NCBI GenBank assembly: GCA_034440575.1
Contig: JAOTOL010001210.1
Location: forward strand, 244,501-308,500
DNA from: Imbricaverruca yamaguchii
Taxonomy: Eukaryota > Arthropoda > Thecostraca > Neoverrucidae
Direction: 5' to 3'
DNA length: 64,000 bases
Shown here: piece by piece, positions 1 through 13,689 of the stretch
Layout: every line of letters starts with the position of its first letter
How positions within the stretch are numbered: position 1 is the first letter of the stretch
The notes under the pieces: generated by a model
What the model saw: only the letters and a program-made list of their open reading frames with translations
Told to the model about the DNA's origin: nothing
Database searches by the model: none
Position numbers and translations under genes: made by a program

Positions 1-837
1 ACTCGATTGTGTCCCTCCCCAACGGTGGCAGATATCAGCACGGTGCCTCAGCTGCTCCTCGCTGACCTCGGCTAATCTTTCTGTCGCACGTCCTCCGCCA
101 CTTATCATGGTTCCCAACGGGACGGCCCTCTCATGGAGTTTAGTAGCATCATATTTCATTGTAGCATCACAGACCCATGGAGATTTGGACCTAGGTAAGC
201 GGCACTAGTGTATCCCAAATACCCATTGAAGTAAAGTACGCCTATTATGCTACCTATTGTTCCGTGCATCTCCTTTGTAGCATCACCCCATGCTGTGCAC
301 ACATGTTGTTCTGTCACCAACTTCTCCTTCCCCAGCCTGCTCACATAGTCCCGCCTGTCGAGCACGACGATTCCAGAACCATTAGCTGCCGGTCGGACGA
401 TGACGGAAACGTCCCTGACGAGGCACACCAACGTCTCGGCTCACTCTGCTCTCGCGAAAGGTCATCGGCCCAAGACTTCGCTATTCACACCACCACGCTG
501 CGCGTCACCTCCTCCAAATACATTTCCAGCCAGGAGTTCTCTACCCCCACGTGGTGCCCGGGCTGAAATATTGCACTTCCTGTCAGTGTTTTCAGGTTGG
601 GCGTCATTACCCTGTCCATCGTGGCCGTGCCAAAGCTCCCGCGGACTCATCAATCTCTCCCACTCCCTTAAGTTTCGCAATTACCAAAGTTATTGGCGGT
701 CTACGTGTAGGTACAAAACTAAGTCGCTTGTCTAGGAGTGATAGTTGGGTGCTACACCTAAGGTCCTATCTGACTTACTGATCACTTCCAATTTTTTTTT
801 CTTCTGTCCATACATATTTGTTATGTGTTTGTATTTA
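1..837. other. No recognisable feature
   Basis: Mixed-composition DNA. Short open frames occur on both strands, but none has a recognisable motif, a convincing splice context or a repeat structure. I see nothing annotatable here. Confidence 0.5.
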
Positions 838-839
838 TG

Positions 840-928
<89 letters not shown>
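838..928. repeat. (TA)n microsatellite
   Basis: About 90 bases of nearly pure alternating TA, followed by looser TA/TG-rich sequence. The stop-free frames that cross it encode only Tyr-Ile runs and are not genes. Confidence 0.95.
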
Positions 929-930
<2 letters not shown>

Positions 931-1296
931 GTATATATGTACTTACGTGAGTACGTGTGTTGCTAAGTTATTTATATTTTTATTTCGCGTATCGTATATA
1001 ATAGGTAATGATATTGGTATGGGGCATCTATACATAAGCACGCCCAAGAAGCCTCATGGGCGAAATATGCAGATTTTGCTGTAATTTATCCTTTGCATGT
1101 GTTGCATGCAATAATGTTAAGCACAATGCTTTAGCTGGCATCGTGTGTTCACACAAAGTGCTGCTAGATTTAACACTGCAACCCGCATAAAAAGGTAGCA
1201 TATCAAGCAAGTCGTTGCCCAGCAAGGCTGGAAACATCGCACCAAGGCAAGGTGGTCTGGATCCGACAATATTTGAGACCGAATATGGAACATGAG

Positions 1297-1358
1297 AGCT
1301 TAAGCTTAAGTTAAAGCTCAAGCTTCAGTTTAAGCTTAAGCTTAAGCCGCTTAAGCAT
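1297..1358. repeat. TTAAGC / AAGCTT palindromic cluster
   Basis: A short cluster in which the self-complementary hexamer AAGCTT and its shifted form TTAAGC recur with small interruptions. The segment can fold on itself. It looks like a local expansion of a palindromic hexamer; no function is evident. Confidence 0.7.
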
Positions 1359-2619
1359 ATCACGACACATTCGATACCTTCAGCCATGCAACACAGTGAT
1401 AACGTCAGACGTAGACGAGCTGATTTTCACTTGCAAAGCATGGCATACACCGCTGCACACAAGACCGTGTACCCTCCCCTGCTGCCCTCCAGATGTCCTT
1501 GACGCTTTACTGTCTTGACGTGCGGACACGAAGCGGCGGGACAATTTCCAGAGTGTAAACGTACACTTGCACTGCCCTTTGATTGCGAAGCACACCCGAG
1601 TTTACCGGCGGCACGAATGACCTCTGTGTCCCGGCACGCCTCAGCTCAATTTCGCTCACTCACTGCAGTCGGAGAAGCCCGCCGAAGTCACCTCATCCAA
1701 CGCAGTGGCCCGGGATTCCTCTTCCGTGAAACTAGAGTCCGAGATGACCCAGCTTTTGTCACTTGGATGTTTCTAGAAACTCGTACTTAAACTATCGCTA
1801 AAGTAATACGAGACTAACATATTCAGCAGCTAAATCCAGCACGGATGTACGTTTGCACGTTCACTCAATGCTAACTGAACCAATGCAGGGGTAAGACGAT
1901 TCAGCACACCAGCTCATTACGGATTGAGCAGAAAATTGGGCAACGGGATTTCCTTGAGCTCGAAGCATCATTCAGAAAACATCTAATTCAAATTTGATCA
2001 CTTTTTTCTTTGTTGTCGGTTGACCTTCGGTTTTCGCTTTCTTTTTCAGATTTATTCTTAAACGAACTGATCCCACTCATTACAAAAGCTTCAGGAACTA
2101 ATTTATAATTAAGTTTTTGTCTCATGGTCAAAGAAATGATGTGTTTAAATGTGCAACTACACATGTAAATATATGTCAACAGTTGAAATGTTTCAATGAA
2201 ATTTGTGCAAATTGTGATACCTTAATAGTGACGTGTTTTGTTTTTGTTTGCACGTAAGGAATAGAACATAAATGACAACTTCGAACTTTCCGATTTTTAA
2301 TTTTCGGGAAGCAAGTGAGAACATCTTTGGTATTTCCATAGCATGCATGAGTAACCATGTTCATTTACTGCAGCCGACATCAGTCGACTGGCGCCCCACC
2401 CCCACATGTCAGCCCGCAGAGACTTCGTGGAAGGGAGGGGTAGTCGTTTAAATGGATGCCGAAAGGAACGCCGCATTATGACGCAATCAAGTTTTGAAAT
2501 GAAACTAGCCGCAGCCAAGGAAGGATGCCTCCGCCCTTCACATTTCCCCTGGCAGTGCCTCTGTCCTTCACAACCTGTACACGAATGCACCTGCTACGCT
2601 CGAATAGTTGCTGCCATCT
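1359..2619. other. No recognisable feature
   Basis: Unique-looking, moderately AT-rich sequence, with a slightly GC-richer patch near 2,390-2,620. Short open frames on both strands show no family motif that I recognise. Confidence 0.45.
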
Positions 2620-3010
2620 GATTTGTTGTGGCGCGCTTGTCCGCCAGTTCTTTTGCTACGGATGCCGCGGGCGGTCGACACGTGATTGCGTGCCCTCGGT
2701 GGTATCGGAACACCAGCACGCACCAGCGATTTGTGGTACCGCCACCATTTGGGGCCGCTGGCATGCCCCGCACGGCCGATTGCCGCACTGCCATCCGCTG
2801 AAACATTCAGGCGGATAAATTATCGGGCCACCGGCACGGCATCCAGGCACAGCGGCCGACCGGCGCCCAAGTATGCATACTTTCGCCGTGGCACCTCATT
2901 GCCGGTGTCAGCCGGTGGCATATGCCACGTACGCGCGGTCGTCGGGCCCGGCCACGGCTACCGGCGCTGTCGTCGCATTCGGAACGTATCATGTGTGTGT
3001 GAGGTTGCAT
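2620..3010. other. GC/CpG-rich island
   Basis: Base composition shifts sharply to GC-rich with many CpG dinucleotides, between AT-richer flanks. Overlapping short open frames on both strands are what GC-rich DNA gives by chance. It could be an unmethylated CpG-rich patch, a promoter or a GC-rich repeat remnant; the sequence does not decide. Confidence 0.45.
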
Positions 3011-5439
3011 TTGCAACCCCAGCGTTTCGAAATGAAACCTCAGTGTGTTCGTTTGGAACCCCATAAGAAACGAAAATTTATGCGCGTCGGTTTTCAAACG
3101 CACTAGGATATCATCATGAGCACTGAACATTAATGATCAAACTTGACAAAATACCTCATATCGAACTATACGCGTACATTCATAGCATGGCATGGCTAAC
3201 CGTTACAAAGGAACAATTCCTTAGTTAGCTAGTATATGGTATTTCTACGTAACACAAGCTTGAATAATACAATTATGACTTGAAAACGCAGAACAGTACG
3301 TCTAGTAATGACATTATATACTCGTTTCGTATAAAACATGTAGGAAAGCAAAACGTGTCTAGATATATATCACTAATTTAGAACAGTGAATATGCCAGTC
3401 AACCATTTCTCTGACGACAAAAATACAAATATTATCCCCGTTACCGAAGTGCTGCTATTGCTGATAACTGTTAGACTAATTGTATATGTGTGTTGAAGGC
3501 AGCATTATTTAATATCATGCTTCACCGCCTCGCTCCCTGCCCCATCACGTGAACTATATCGTGCCATTAAAGAAATAAATATTTGTTGATGAAGTTGGGA
3601 GATGAAGCAGAAAGCTAAATTATTTGTGACGCCTAATGTAAACGTGCATCAGGGTGGTGGGATGGCTTCAGGGTGACCTAGGGTTAGCTCACACCTAGAA
3701 ATAACTGTATAAATACATTATTTCGAGTGATTTGTTACGAACCAACGACGAAGTGATGAAGGAGCGGTGTTCAATTGCGTCAGTTTGGCCCAGGGGTATC
3801 ACCAGGTTGTTCAGCCACGAGGTTCATTGGTTGGCCAGGAAGGTGAGAGATACTGTAGGTTAGACTAAGCCGACCTGTAGTGCTGTGTCGTATCCGTGAA
3901 TATTAAGTAGTACTACGGGTGGCCACAATTTGGGGCTGAGCCCGCCAGAGGGTGCACAGGTCATCAGGGGGGGGAGACGCAGTCAAAAGTGGAGTTCCCT
4001 ATTTCTTCTGGGGCTTGATCCCCTCTCCTCTACCGCCGAAGTTGCTGAGTTTTGACATCTTCGGGGGTTAACTGGAAATAAAGGCAAAAAAGTCATATTT
4101 GAGACTTCCACCCCCAGGCCCCGTCTATTCTCCAATTGCACTCCACACGCTGAGTGAAACCACAACATTACCACAATGTACAGCAGGAAACAATAAATTT
4201 TTTTACAACACCCAAGATGGAAACAGTCGTACCAGAATATCTTCTTCAGAGTACACGTCGTCGCCCTATCAGGAGGTTACTCAAAACTACTTTAGAACTC
4301 CGAAGATAACCAATGTCCTAAGAATATGACAGGGATGATTCACCTCCCAAGCTATTATTAGAGGCGTAATTCCACCGAGAAAGGGTGATTTACTGCCAGT
4401 TTCGGTTATCAACAAGGCGGATCAATAAATAAATCAACAATCAACGAAACATCAATCAATCAACAAGTCAATCAACAAATCAATGCAACTTCTAAAAGGA
4501 CGCATTATTCGTTTTGACTGATTGACAGCATGCGAAATGAGCCATTTTTGGGTGGAAAACAAGATCCGCGAGAAGGCAGCATGCTTTGAAGAAATGAGGA
4601 GTTTCTGAACGTATTTATCCCTTCTATCCTTCCCTCTCTCTCTCCATCTATCTCACCTCTCTCTTCTTTATCTGTCCATCTCCGTCACTTTTTATCTCCG
4701 AAAGTCTGCGACCGATGCTCCTGTTCAAATCATTAGTGTTCTGCTTAATAGCTAGTTTGATGTTCATGTCATTCCACTTGATGGAGCCAATGGAGTAGCC
4801 TGTAGGTTTAAATTGCTGGATTATGATTGTTTTGAAGTCCATCGTACGTAGTGCAATCAAGTTAATAACTAAGAAGATTGGGGTACAGGCCCACTCTGTT
4901 TTTACACCCACATTTGAGGATAGCATACAGGTGGTAAACTGGCGGGTTTGAGACGTGCGGGTATAATAGATAGCTTGGAGAATCCGTACATATGATGAAT
5001 GGATTAAACAAATACAACGAAATGATCCATGGAATCAAGAAAACGCATACGCTTCCGCACCTGCAATGTGCGCCCATAGCGAACCCCACGTGCAAGAGTA
5101 AGCGTTTGACTTTCCTGGGATGGCTGCAGGCGCATCAATAGGGTAAGTGTCTAAATACCACCATGGTATTCACAAATAGCTGCTACACACTACACATGCC
5201 ATTATATGGCACATCATAATTGTGTACATCAATTTTCCGATTAAAATGTTATAAAATATTTTCGTTACTATTTATTATTGACCAGGCATGGCCTGACATG
5301 ACCTGATATGGCCAGGACAATATTCCTGCCAGCAATGACACCCATGTCCTCTGGCTGTCATCCGCACCGAACCAGCAGAGACGAGAGTACTCCTAGTCAT
5401 GTGGCAAGAAAGACAGCACCTGACTGATGAGTTCGCCGG
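3011..5439. other. AT-rich DNA with a short TCAA-type repeat
   Basis: Mostly unique-looking sequence. A degenerate run of TCAA/ATCAA tetramer-like units lies at about 4,415-4,485, and a short CT-rich patch at 4,625-4,665. No gene was recognised. Confidence 0.5.
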
Positions 5440-5905
5440 TCACAGTCTCTGCGTCGACCCGACCACATGGTTGGCACATGGCTCGTCGCCGCGCCACATG
5501 GCTCATCACCAAGACGCATGCTCGTCAACGCCGTCACATAGTTTGTCACCACCGCGGTACATGGCTCGTCATCGTGCCACATGGGTCACCACGCAACATG
5601 GCTAGCCACCGCCGTCACATGGCCCGCCACCGTGCCACTTGGCTCGTCACCCTGCCACATGACCCGTCATCGCGTTACGTTGTTCGTCATCGCGCCACAT
5701 TCCTCACCACACAACATGGCTCCTCAGCGCCGTCACGCTTGTCACTGTGCCACATGGTTCCTCACCGTGTCACATGGCTCCTCGCCGTGCCACATGGCTC
5801 CTCGCCGTGCGACATGGCTCCACATCGTGTCACATGGTTCCTCACCGCCATCACATGGCTCGTCGCCTCGACACAAGACGCATCACCCCGTCACACCTCG
5901 TCGTG
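5440..5905. repeat. 20-bp minisatellite
   Basis: A diverged tandem array of a ~20-bp unit with the core ACATGGCTCGTCACCGTGCC. Spacing is clearest at about 5,740-5,860. Three units equal 60 bases, so stop-free frames arise across it, but these are repeat artefacts. Copies differ at many positions, so this is an old array. Confidence 0.85.
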
Positions 5906-6132
5906 AGGCGGTGATGCCGCCCGTGTACCGGGTGCTAACGGGGCGCTAACAGCGCGCTGTCACACTTTCTCACAGCATCTCGGCCTGTCGGCCCACCCTC
6001 CCTCTCCCCTCCCCACCCGTCCACTAAATTCAGACGGATGCGCACCGCGACGCTGTCACCTGCCGTGGCGCCGGCGACAAAAATACACAATTTGTCATCC
6101 CCGTTCACAGCTTGTACCGGAAACTAGGGCGG

Positions 6133-6600
6133 ATGGCAGTCGCCGTCGATCCCGGCCGGGTAACCAACGGCCGGCGAGGCCAGGTCCATCAGGACGGGTG
6201 AAACAGGCAGCAGCCAGAAACACAGTCGCCGTCCCTGGTCCCGGCCGGGTAACCAACGGCCGGCGAGGCCAGGTCTATCAGCACGGGTGAAACAGGCAGC
6301 AGCCAGAAACACAGTCGCCGTCCCTGGTCCCGGCCGGGCAACCAACGGCCGGCGCGACTAGTCTGTCCCGGGTCCCGGCAAGGTAACCGAGAGGCCACAG
6401 GTCGGAGAGCCTGTATGTGTGCAAACACAGGTGGAACAGGCAGGAGTTGGAAGCACAGTTGCCGTTCACGGCCTCAGCAGGGCAACTAACGGTCGGAGGT
6501 CTGTAAATACCGGTGGGAGAGAGTCAAGAATCAGAAGTCACAGTCGCAGTGAAGCCAGAGTGTGCTCAGAATCGCCACGTGCAGCGGGACAACCGAGAAT
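6133..6600. repeat. 89-bp tandem repeat with decayed downstream copies
   Basis: The phrase CCGGCCGGGTAACCAACGGC recurs with an exact 89-base offset (about 6,161, 6,250 and 6,339). The left copies are very similar. From about 6,375 to 6,600, further copies of the same theme (GGTAACC, GGCAACTAACGG, repeated AACACAG/CACAGT phrases) are strongly diverged. The array therefore has a young side and a decayed side. Confidence 0.85.
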
Positions 6601-6697
6601 GGGTCTGGGATGTAAATGCGAAACAGTGCTCAGTTATTGAGAGTGGTGTGTTCACTGGTCATTGGCCAGCCGAATAGACCGACCATCACATGCGGCC

Positions 6698-6728
6698 ACA
6701 AAGACAAAGACAAAGACAAAGACAAAGG
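6698..6728. repeat. (ACAAAG)n microsatellite
   Basis: Four to five tandem copies of a hexamer CAAAGA, then AAAGGTAAAAAC. A simple repeat. Confidence 0.9.
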
Positions 6729-6949
6729 TAAAAACAAATACGTATATTTAGGCCATGCACAATAGACTCGTTGCTATTAAAGCCCATTGTAAAGCTTCAA
6801 AACAAATGTCATCATTAAATAAGGGCAGGTGACAGGCGCACATGAATACATATACAAATTGTTCGTACCAGCGGCACAAAAAGAGTCAGCAAGTACGATC
6901 CGAGCAGTATGTCCAGTCACAAATGCCGGTCACCTGTGACGACTGCTTC

Positions 6950-7320
6950 CCTCGATCCCGATCCAGTGAATTTAGAGTTTGAGCTTCTGGGGTGCTGATC
7001 AATTTTATTCATACCTTGTTTTTTTTTGGGTTGATTTGTTGCACTTAGAGCTGAAGTTTTCCGTCTTCAGTGATTGAGTTGAGAGTTCAAGGTTCCCGGG
7101 CTTATCAGTGGAAATTCTCGGCTGAATGTTCCGGTTGATGCATTTAATTTCGAGTTTTGAGTTTTCCGAGCTGATCCATTGAACTTAGTTGATATTGAGT
7201 TATCCAGATTGATCCATTTTGTGCTAAGTTTCAGTATTCATGGCTGGCCCATGGAATTTAGAGATTGAGTTTCGGGGATTCACGCACTGAATTTAGAGTT
7301 CCATGATTATCATTTTAACG
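6950..7320. repeat. Strongly decayed ~38-bp minisatellite
   Basis: Phrases such as GAGTTTTCCGAGCTGATCCA, TTGAACTTAG and GAATTTAGAG recur about every 38 to 60 bases with heavy divergence and indels. For example, GAGTTTTCCGAG and GAGTTATCCAGA are 38 bases apart. This is best read as an ancient tandem array that has almost lost its periodicity. Confidence 0.6.
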
Positions 7321-7514
7321 AACTGGCTCTGTCATATTATGCTAAGCCGATATCGACCTGTCTAACATCCATGACTGTTGATGCTCAATCAATCCAGAAT
7401 TCGAAGGTCATCCAATATGATGCTCACAATCACGTCAACGAATCTTGGTGAGCTTCTGTACATATATAAACTGTAGTGTGGGGCTGTAGGGTAAACACGC
7501 CCGAGAAATGCCAG

Positions 7515-7585
7515 CTGAGCAGAGTCAGCCCAACGGCTCGGCGGACGCACTTGATTCCCGGGTTTGATTTGGAGCCAATTATCCG
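7515..7585 (+). mobile_element. Possible relic of a tRNA-derived SINE head
   Basis: The segment has a tRNA-like order: an A-box-like AGTCAGCCCAACGG, then GCGGACGCACTTGATTCC, then the B-box-like GGGTTTGATTTGG. Spacing is roughly that of a tRNA, but no full cloverleaf is preserved. It could be a chance match in a GC-richer patch. Confidence 0.3.
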
Positions 7586-7589
7586 TTCA

Positions 7590-8164
7590 GCTTGGCGATA
7601 AATTCCACCACAGCTGCGCCGAGAGCAGATAATTTTCTCCAGTCAGTGCTCAAATGTCGCAGGTTCATGACACGTTCCAAGATTAAATTTGAAATCTAGC
7701 GGGAAGCAGCTCAAGCCTGATGTTGGTCGGGCATGCTGGGCGCCAATTCATGTCAGCTCATTTGATTCTCATTCTCGATAAGTCAGAGTGCGCTGCGCCA
7801 ACCTCGCAATATCGTCGCGAATGAACCCAACAAATCGCGCCATCGCTCGTCGTCGTTCCATCTTCGGTTATTACCTGAACATGTTGCCGCAACTTTCGCA
7901 CGAATTGTTGATTGTAATTGGGGGCGTTGAAAGTACTGAAACCAGGACCGAACAGGCCCGGATTGGGGCCACTGTACTGTGAGCATGAGACCATGACCAC
8001 AAAACAGCCATCACTGTACCAGAGTCGTGTTAGTGAACTACACTGCTTACCTCACGGCATTATCCTTTACCCCACTGACATATCCTTAGGTACATGATCA
8101 AAATTGAGATTTGGTTCATATTTCAGTCATTTTGCGAAACAAGCAAGATGACATAATATATCGA
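7590..8164. other. No recognisable feature
   Basis: Unique-looking sequence with short overlapping open frames on both strands and no motif that I recognise. Confidence 0.4.
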
Positions 8165-8186
8165 ACTCTCTCTTCCTCTCTCTCTT

Positions 8187-8228
<42 letters not shown>

Positions 8229-8241
8229 ATATATATATATA
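8165..8241. repeat. (CT)n-(TA)n compound microsatellite
   Basis: A CT-rich run becomes pure (CT)n and passes directly into a (TA)n run. Just downstream, at about 8,276-8,322, the phrase GTCAGGCGCAGATC occurs twice. Confidence 0.95.
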
Positions 8242-8639
8242 CAAGCAGAACGGAAGGGAGTGGAAGGGAAGAAGCCGTCAGGCGCAGATCAAGCAGTCGT
8301 CAGGCGCAGATCCAAGGGAAGCACACAGTGCATCAGCCGTCTCCAAATGAGAAGCGTATTCCCTCTTCGTTTTTTTTAGCCAAAGGTCCCCTTCAGACAC
8401 GAAGTGCACTTTATCAAAATTGTTGGATCTGCCACTGTCATTGTTTCCGCGTCATAGCGATCTACCCTGCGATACTTCTGGGAAAAAGGTAGAGTCAATG
8501 ACAACGCAAAAACGTTTTCTAACATATCACGCCCACGAATGATCCCTCCCTCTCTCCAATGCCTAGCATTTAACTGACAAATTGATGCATAGGGATGACA
8601 GTCGGTCCACGGTGTGCGATGGCAAGAAAAACAGGACTG

Positions 8640-8772
8640 GTACTGCGGGACCAGGTCCATGGGTCAGGATCACTCTACCGTGACCACCGGACCAGAACCG
8701 CTGGATCAAGACTATTAGTATCTGACACGCATCGTTGGACCAGAACCCAGATCAGAACCATCGGATCATGAC
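8640..8772. repeat. Short degenerate tandem repeat
   Basis: Variants of GGACCAGAACCG and GGATCA(A/T)GAC alternate several times. This suggests a small decayed array with a unit of roughly 25 bases. Confidence 0.5.
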
Positions 8773-11700
8773 AGCCAAGCGCAATGTTACGGAAGTAAAA
8801 AAGTTGAGCAATTGCGATCTGGCAAAGATAGCTGCACCGGGTTGCGCCCGAGATGTGCACAGCTCGCCTTTAGGAACTGCCAGCCAGTGGGTCGGCCCAT
8901 CCAAAACAAGCAGCAATGTCTCGACCGCAGCTGAGTCCATTGTGTGAGTCCGCAGGTGAGTTTAAACATGCAACCAAGACAAGGATAGCTGAATGTTGGG
9001 ACAAACACGAATGGGAAACATATTTGTATAGATACTTTTCATGCAACGCCCCTGGGATTCATGGTTAGTGCTTCTAAAATGGGATATATGACGCCTCCTG
9101 TTCACATGAGCATGAGTTAGAGTGTAAATGCACTACAACTACATGCTATGTGCTTTGATATACTTATCTTCGAAGTTGTCAAACACTAAATGCATCTATG
9201 ATTGCGACTTATGTGGAGTATTTGTTCACGAAGTGAGCAAGAGTGGAATATAAATATTCACCTGCGAGATTTAGGAATTCAACCAAAGCAACATACAGGT
9301 AAAAAGTTATCTCCTGTTAAGTACTAGTCCAGTCCAAGATACCGCACAAAGAGCACCAAACCATTTCAAACCTCTTCAAACCTCAGATCCTATAAGTAAG
9401 CAGGTGTCCAGCGCAGCATAATTAACGTGTTACCTAACTCGCTTACATAATTTTCACAAAAACGTGTTCAGAAAATTCCAGCTTAAGGCACTCAAACATC
9501 AAATCAATATTGGGCAAGTAGCAGGCGAGGCTACTTGAGAATACTGCAATAGTTATATTTGTTTGCTTCCGTATAACACAGGACCAAGCACACCGTACTG
9601 TTCTGTTAAACACGGTACATGCTGCAGAACAATGTTGATTTAGCTTCTTGTTTGTTCGTTCGATGTTCCTTGGTGTCTTGGTAGCACCAATCGAAGATGC
9701 ATGGACAAATTGTCACCTTGTGCGTCGTTATGTCTCGTACCATGTAATGACCAGTTGAGAAAGCACGACGGCTTGCAGCTATCGCGGCGTCGTTTCGGGA
9801 GCTCAGCAGAGACTGCCATGTGGAAACTAGGGCCTAAAGATTTTCCTTATGGTGGAGAATGCAATTTGATTGAACGATGAAAGTTCATAATAGAGCCAAG
9901 GAAGTGACAAACAAGGTTCAGTTCTGGGAAAAAATGAACAATGTCTTGAAAACAACCATTTCAATAAATCTTGGAAAACAACTTCAAAAACAAAACAATG
10001 GCTTCGCATCGAATATCTTCCTACTAGATAAACTTCGTCATAGTTCTTCCCATTCGAATCTACTTATATTTTATCCGCCTTAAGAATTCGCATCCCGCAC
10101 AGAATAAATATTATATGAAAACCCATATGCGGAAACGCTTTTCCATGCTCAAAATGGTAGTCATGTAGAAGCTATGTAGAGTCTATTCAGTAATGAAGTA
10201 ATTACATGCACGACTTTGCAATGTGAATCACTGTTTCAAGCGTGAGATTGCCCTAAATGTCAGCCATTAGTACTGAATGCATACATAGCTGTCCTCACCA
10301 GCCACATGGCTGAGTTAATAGGGCAGATAAGGCGATTGCTGTCGCTTGTGTGCCAATTACTCAGAAAATTGCAACGCAATCATATTGAAATTCCGGTAAA
10401 CTATAGCGTGATATCGTTTGTGCCTTCCATCGTCTCAGCGAAGCGAACTGGGTAGCTGACGCTATTGCTTCTTGAAATATTTATGTGAGATCATGGCAGA
10501 GTAGCTATAATTTCCAGCTCTAAGTTTCTAAATGAGGTCGTATTTTAAGGCCGTCAAGTCAACTGCACTTGTGACCCGGTCCTGAATAACTTTATTATAT
10601 CCCTGCGTTTCGGAGCCGTCTATTTAGTCATCTATTTAAATTTAACTGTTCGTGGAAACGACGTCGAACCACTTAATTGCTCACCCTGAGGTGTTCTTCG
10701 CTCACTCTATGCTTCACCTGACGGGAAGCGCATAATTTTATCGTTTGCAACCAACTTCTGAGTCTGGTGTAACTGTGAAGCAACGCAACTTGTCGGGATT
10801 CTGGGCTGATGGGTGCTGGTGATGGTTGCAGTATACTTGCTACTCTTATGGCGGGCATGTACTCGTCTCGGCACCAGCTGGAGCCATTGTTGGCAGGGAA
10901 GTAGTCAGTATGTCCATGCGATCGATTTGAATGAATGATGAAATACATCGCATAATTGCCTACGGATGCTCGAAGAGCATCAATAGTCATGGAAAGGTCA
11001 CGAAACCTGTCCAAACAAAGCATGGAAGCGATTTTTTGCTATTTCTTTACTCACATGCCTAGTCTACATGACAAAGCCCCATAGTACCTCTCATCTAATT
11101 TCGGTGATGTCTGCCCTAGTAAACCATGCTCCAAGTACAACTTGGCATCAGCACCTTTTCTTCAGATATCAGCTCATAGATGATATGATACTCGCGTCCG
11201 ATGCATCAGATACTCGTCTATGTGATGGATGGCGCAGCTGTGGAGGGCAGGCGGCAGTCACTCCATGTCCGGCACACATTCCTCTCGACACGTTTTGGGC
11301 AGGCCGGCTCCGGCGATCGATCGGCCGTCCGGCCAGCCGCCGCCGCACTTTGGCCGGCCGTCAAGGCCAGAGGCGCTGCACGATTCTGGACGCTCGGCCC
11401 GCAAAGATAAACAAAGTAGCCGATTGCGACAAAATACAGTGCTGTAACAATATTATGGATGTGTTAGAAGAGTCAACGGCGCGGGAGAAGGTCATTCTCT
11501 TCTGGCGCTGGTAGTACATAAAATAAACATTTTGTGTTTTCTCAAGAAGTGTGCTTCATGAACATGAGGTCTTCTCCAGATACGGCGAAATTGCACGGCG
11601 AAAATATTTCCGTTGACAGTAGTATAGTAGCTAGATTTGGGACTCGAAGTCACCGAAAATCCAGGTCTAATCTAGTGTAACATAACGTAGTTTTGGTGAA

Positions 11701-13689
11701 GGAAATACATGAGCATTAATCACTATTTTGTGACAATAAAAAGAAATTCGCTTCATGGGTAGCAATACGTTTGCTTTACTCTGCATAACTTTCGAATTCC
11801 ATCATCTGAAAGCAAATCAAGTCCGCCAAAAATATTACACATTATAACTATGTTGACTTATTTTATGACTTAATGTCGTTGCATACGATGGCTTCGTTCA
11901 GCTCATTTATCAAATGACTACTCGCTGCGTTGCAGCTACATCTGCAACATCCAGGTATATCACGAAAGTGTCCGTCATGAGGCATCATCTCGTTACACGG
12001 GATTTTCACTTTGCGTTAGACGTCATGCAACAATTTCGTAGTAATCGTCTAAATTAGGATGCTAATGATGCATAAATGTAAACCCTGCTCAAACCCAAGC
12101 GCTTCAAATTACACGGAAGTATTTTTCACATCATACCTGAACACCGTTCACATTTTCAACTGTATGGAATAGCTCGGTGAATTCGAGGGAACCTCTGTTT
12201 TCTCAGCTAGCCAGCCAACAAAAAGGCGTACATTTCCATGTGAAACCATTTCAATTGGAAGGGAAGTTTGTTCATACAGCAAAAATAGGTTGGATGGTTG
12301 TTGGGGTTTATGGACCATAGACTGCATCGGTCATGCATCATCCAGGAAGAATAATATCAGCCTGATGGATACGGGATCAATGATGTAAATGGTGTCGTGG
12401 ATACTTTTCAGTGGGTCATTGCCACTCAATGGTTGATGTATCCTCCTCTATTGCTGTGGCATGACATGAGACATACATATATTTCATCAACACATGTTAT
12501 GAAGCGTCACTCGTGAATTATGAGTTCATTTTATCATGAATGTTTACACTCGGATCTGAGCGGCATACTTCTCATCCTGGGTAGTTTTTGTCCACAATCC
12601 ATGAAAAAGATCCATGCAGTCCTTTACCGTGGTGGCGAAGGTACTCGGGTAGCTGCTGATGTTTTGGGCTGTGTAAAAACCATTTGGTATGCTGATGTGT
12701 TCCGAATTCGGTAACCCTGCATTGAAGCTCATCTGAGAAGTGTCTCTGCTAAGTAAAGCAAAATGGTGTGAAGCTTACAGTATCCGGGTCCTGCATGTAT
12801 ATATATATAATAGCATGCATGCTTCTGTTTCGTATCCATGTTCTGTTCGGAAAAGATGTTTTAAAAACTTATCAAACTCTCGCTGACGGTATTGTGATGT
12901 TTTAATGTATTGCGACTATTCCTTAACCCGACAATAGAAATAATTACCTACATGCGTCGGTCGCAACAATCTGGTAAAGGCTGCGATTCATGCTTGACCG
13001 ACTCCGCGTACACACTTCAACCCTCCCAGGGATACTCCTTCACTGTAAACGAACAAACAAGCACACGACACAATATGAAAGAGCATGTTTATCCTGTGGC
13101 AAGCCGTCAAAAACAACTGAGGACGATCGATAAGAAGAAAGAACCAAAACAGTCGACTCGCATCGGAGATGACCCGCTGATGGTATATATATACATAGGC
13201 AAACTTTGATCACGAACTGCGATGCAGTATTGAATTAGAGGTGAAAAAGTTTACTTCTTTGTGACACAGGTGAGTGCTGCGCGCGCTGTTCGTGCCAAAG
13301 ATCGGGGCCGCATGTTTGGCACACAGGAAAGGCACCCACTTTCGGTTGTGGGAAAGTTAGGTTGGACTGTTTTGGTTCTTTCTTCTTATCGAGCGTCCTC
13401 ACCCTATGTAACGTTTATGATCTGGTCAAGCGGTTGGGTGACACTCGACTGGCTTCGACCTAGCTGCCACCATATGGGTGAAGAGCATGGCCATTTAGTT
13501 TAGGTCTGAATTGAATGTTAATTACTTGCTCACATGCGGGTGTCTCGTGGTCACAATTTACAAAATTAGATTGATTTTGCAGTGGGTCATTGCGAAGTAA
13601 TAAATCAATTTCTAGACAGCAACAACCTGTTCCCTAATAGCACAGATGGCTTCAATTTGGCCTAGTCTTTTTTTTTCTTTCCGCGCAAC
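8773..13689. other. No recognisable gene; one GC-rich patch
   Basis: Nearly 5 kb of mostly AT-rich, unique-looking DNA. A CpG-rich patch lies at about 11,225-11,400, dominated by GGCCGG/CGATCG-like words. A 116-codon open frame on the minus strand (10,673-11,023) and a 148-codon frame on the plus strand (11,068-11,514) have no motif I recognise and sit within chance length for this much sequence. Confidence 0.4.
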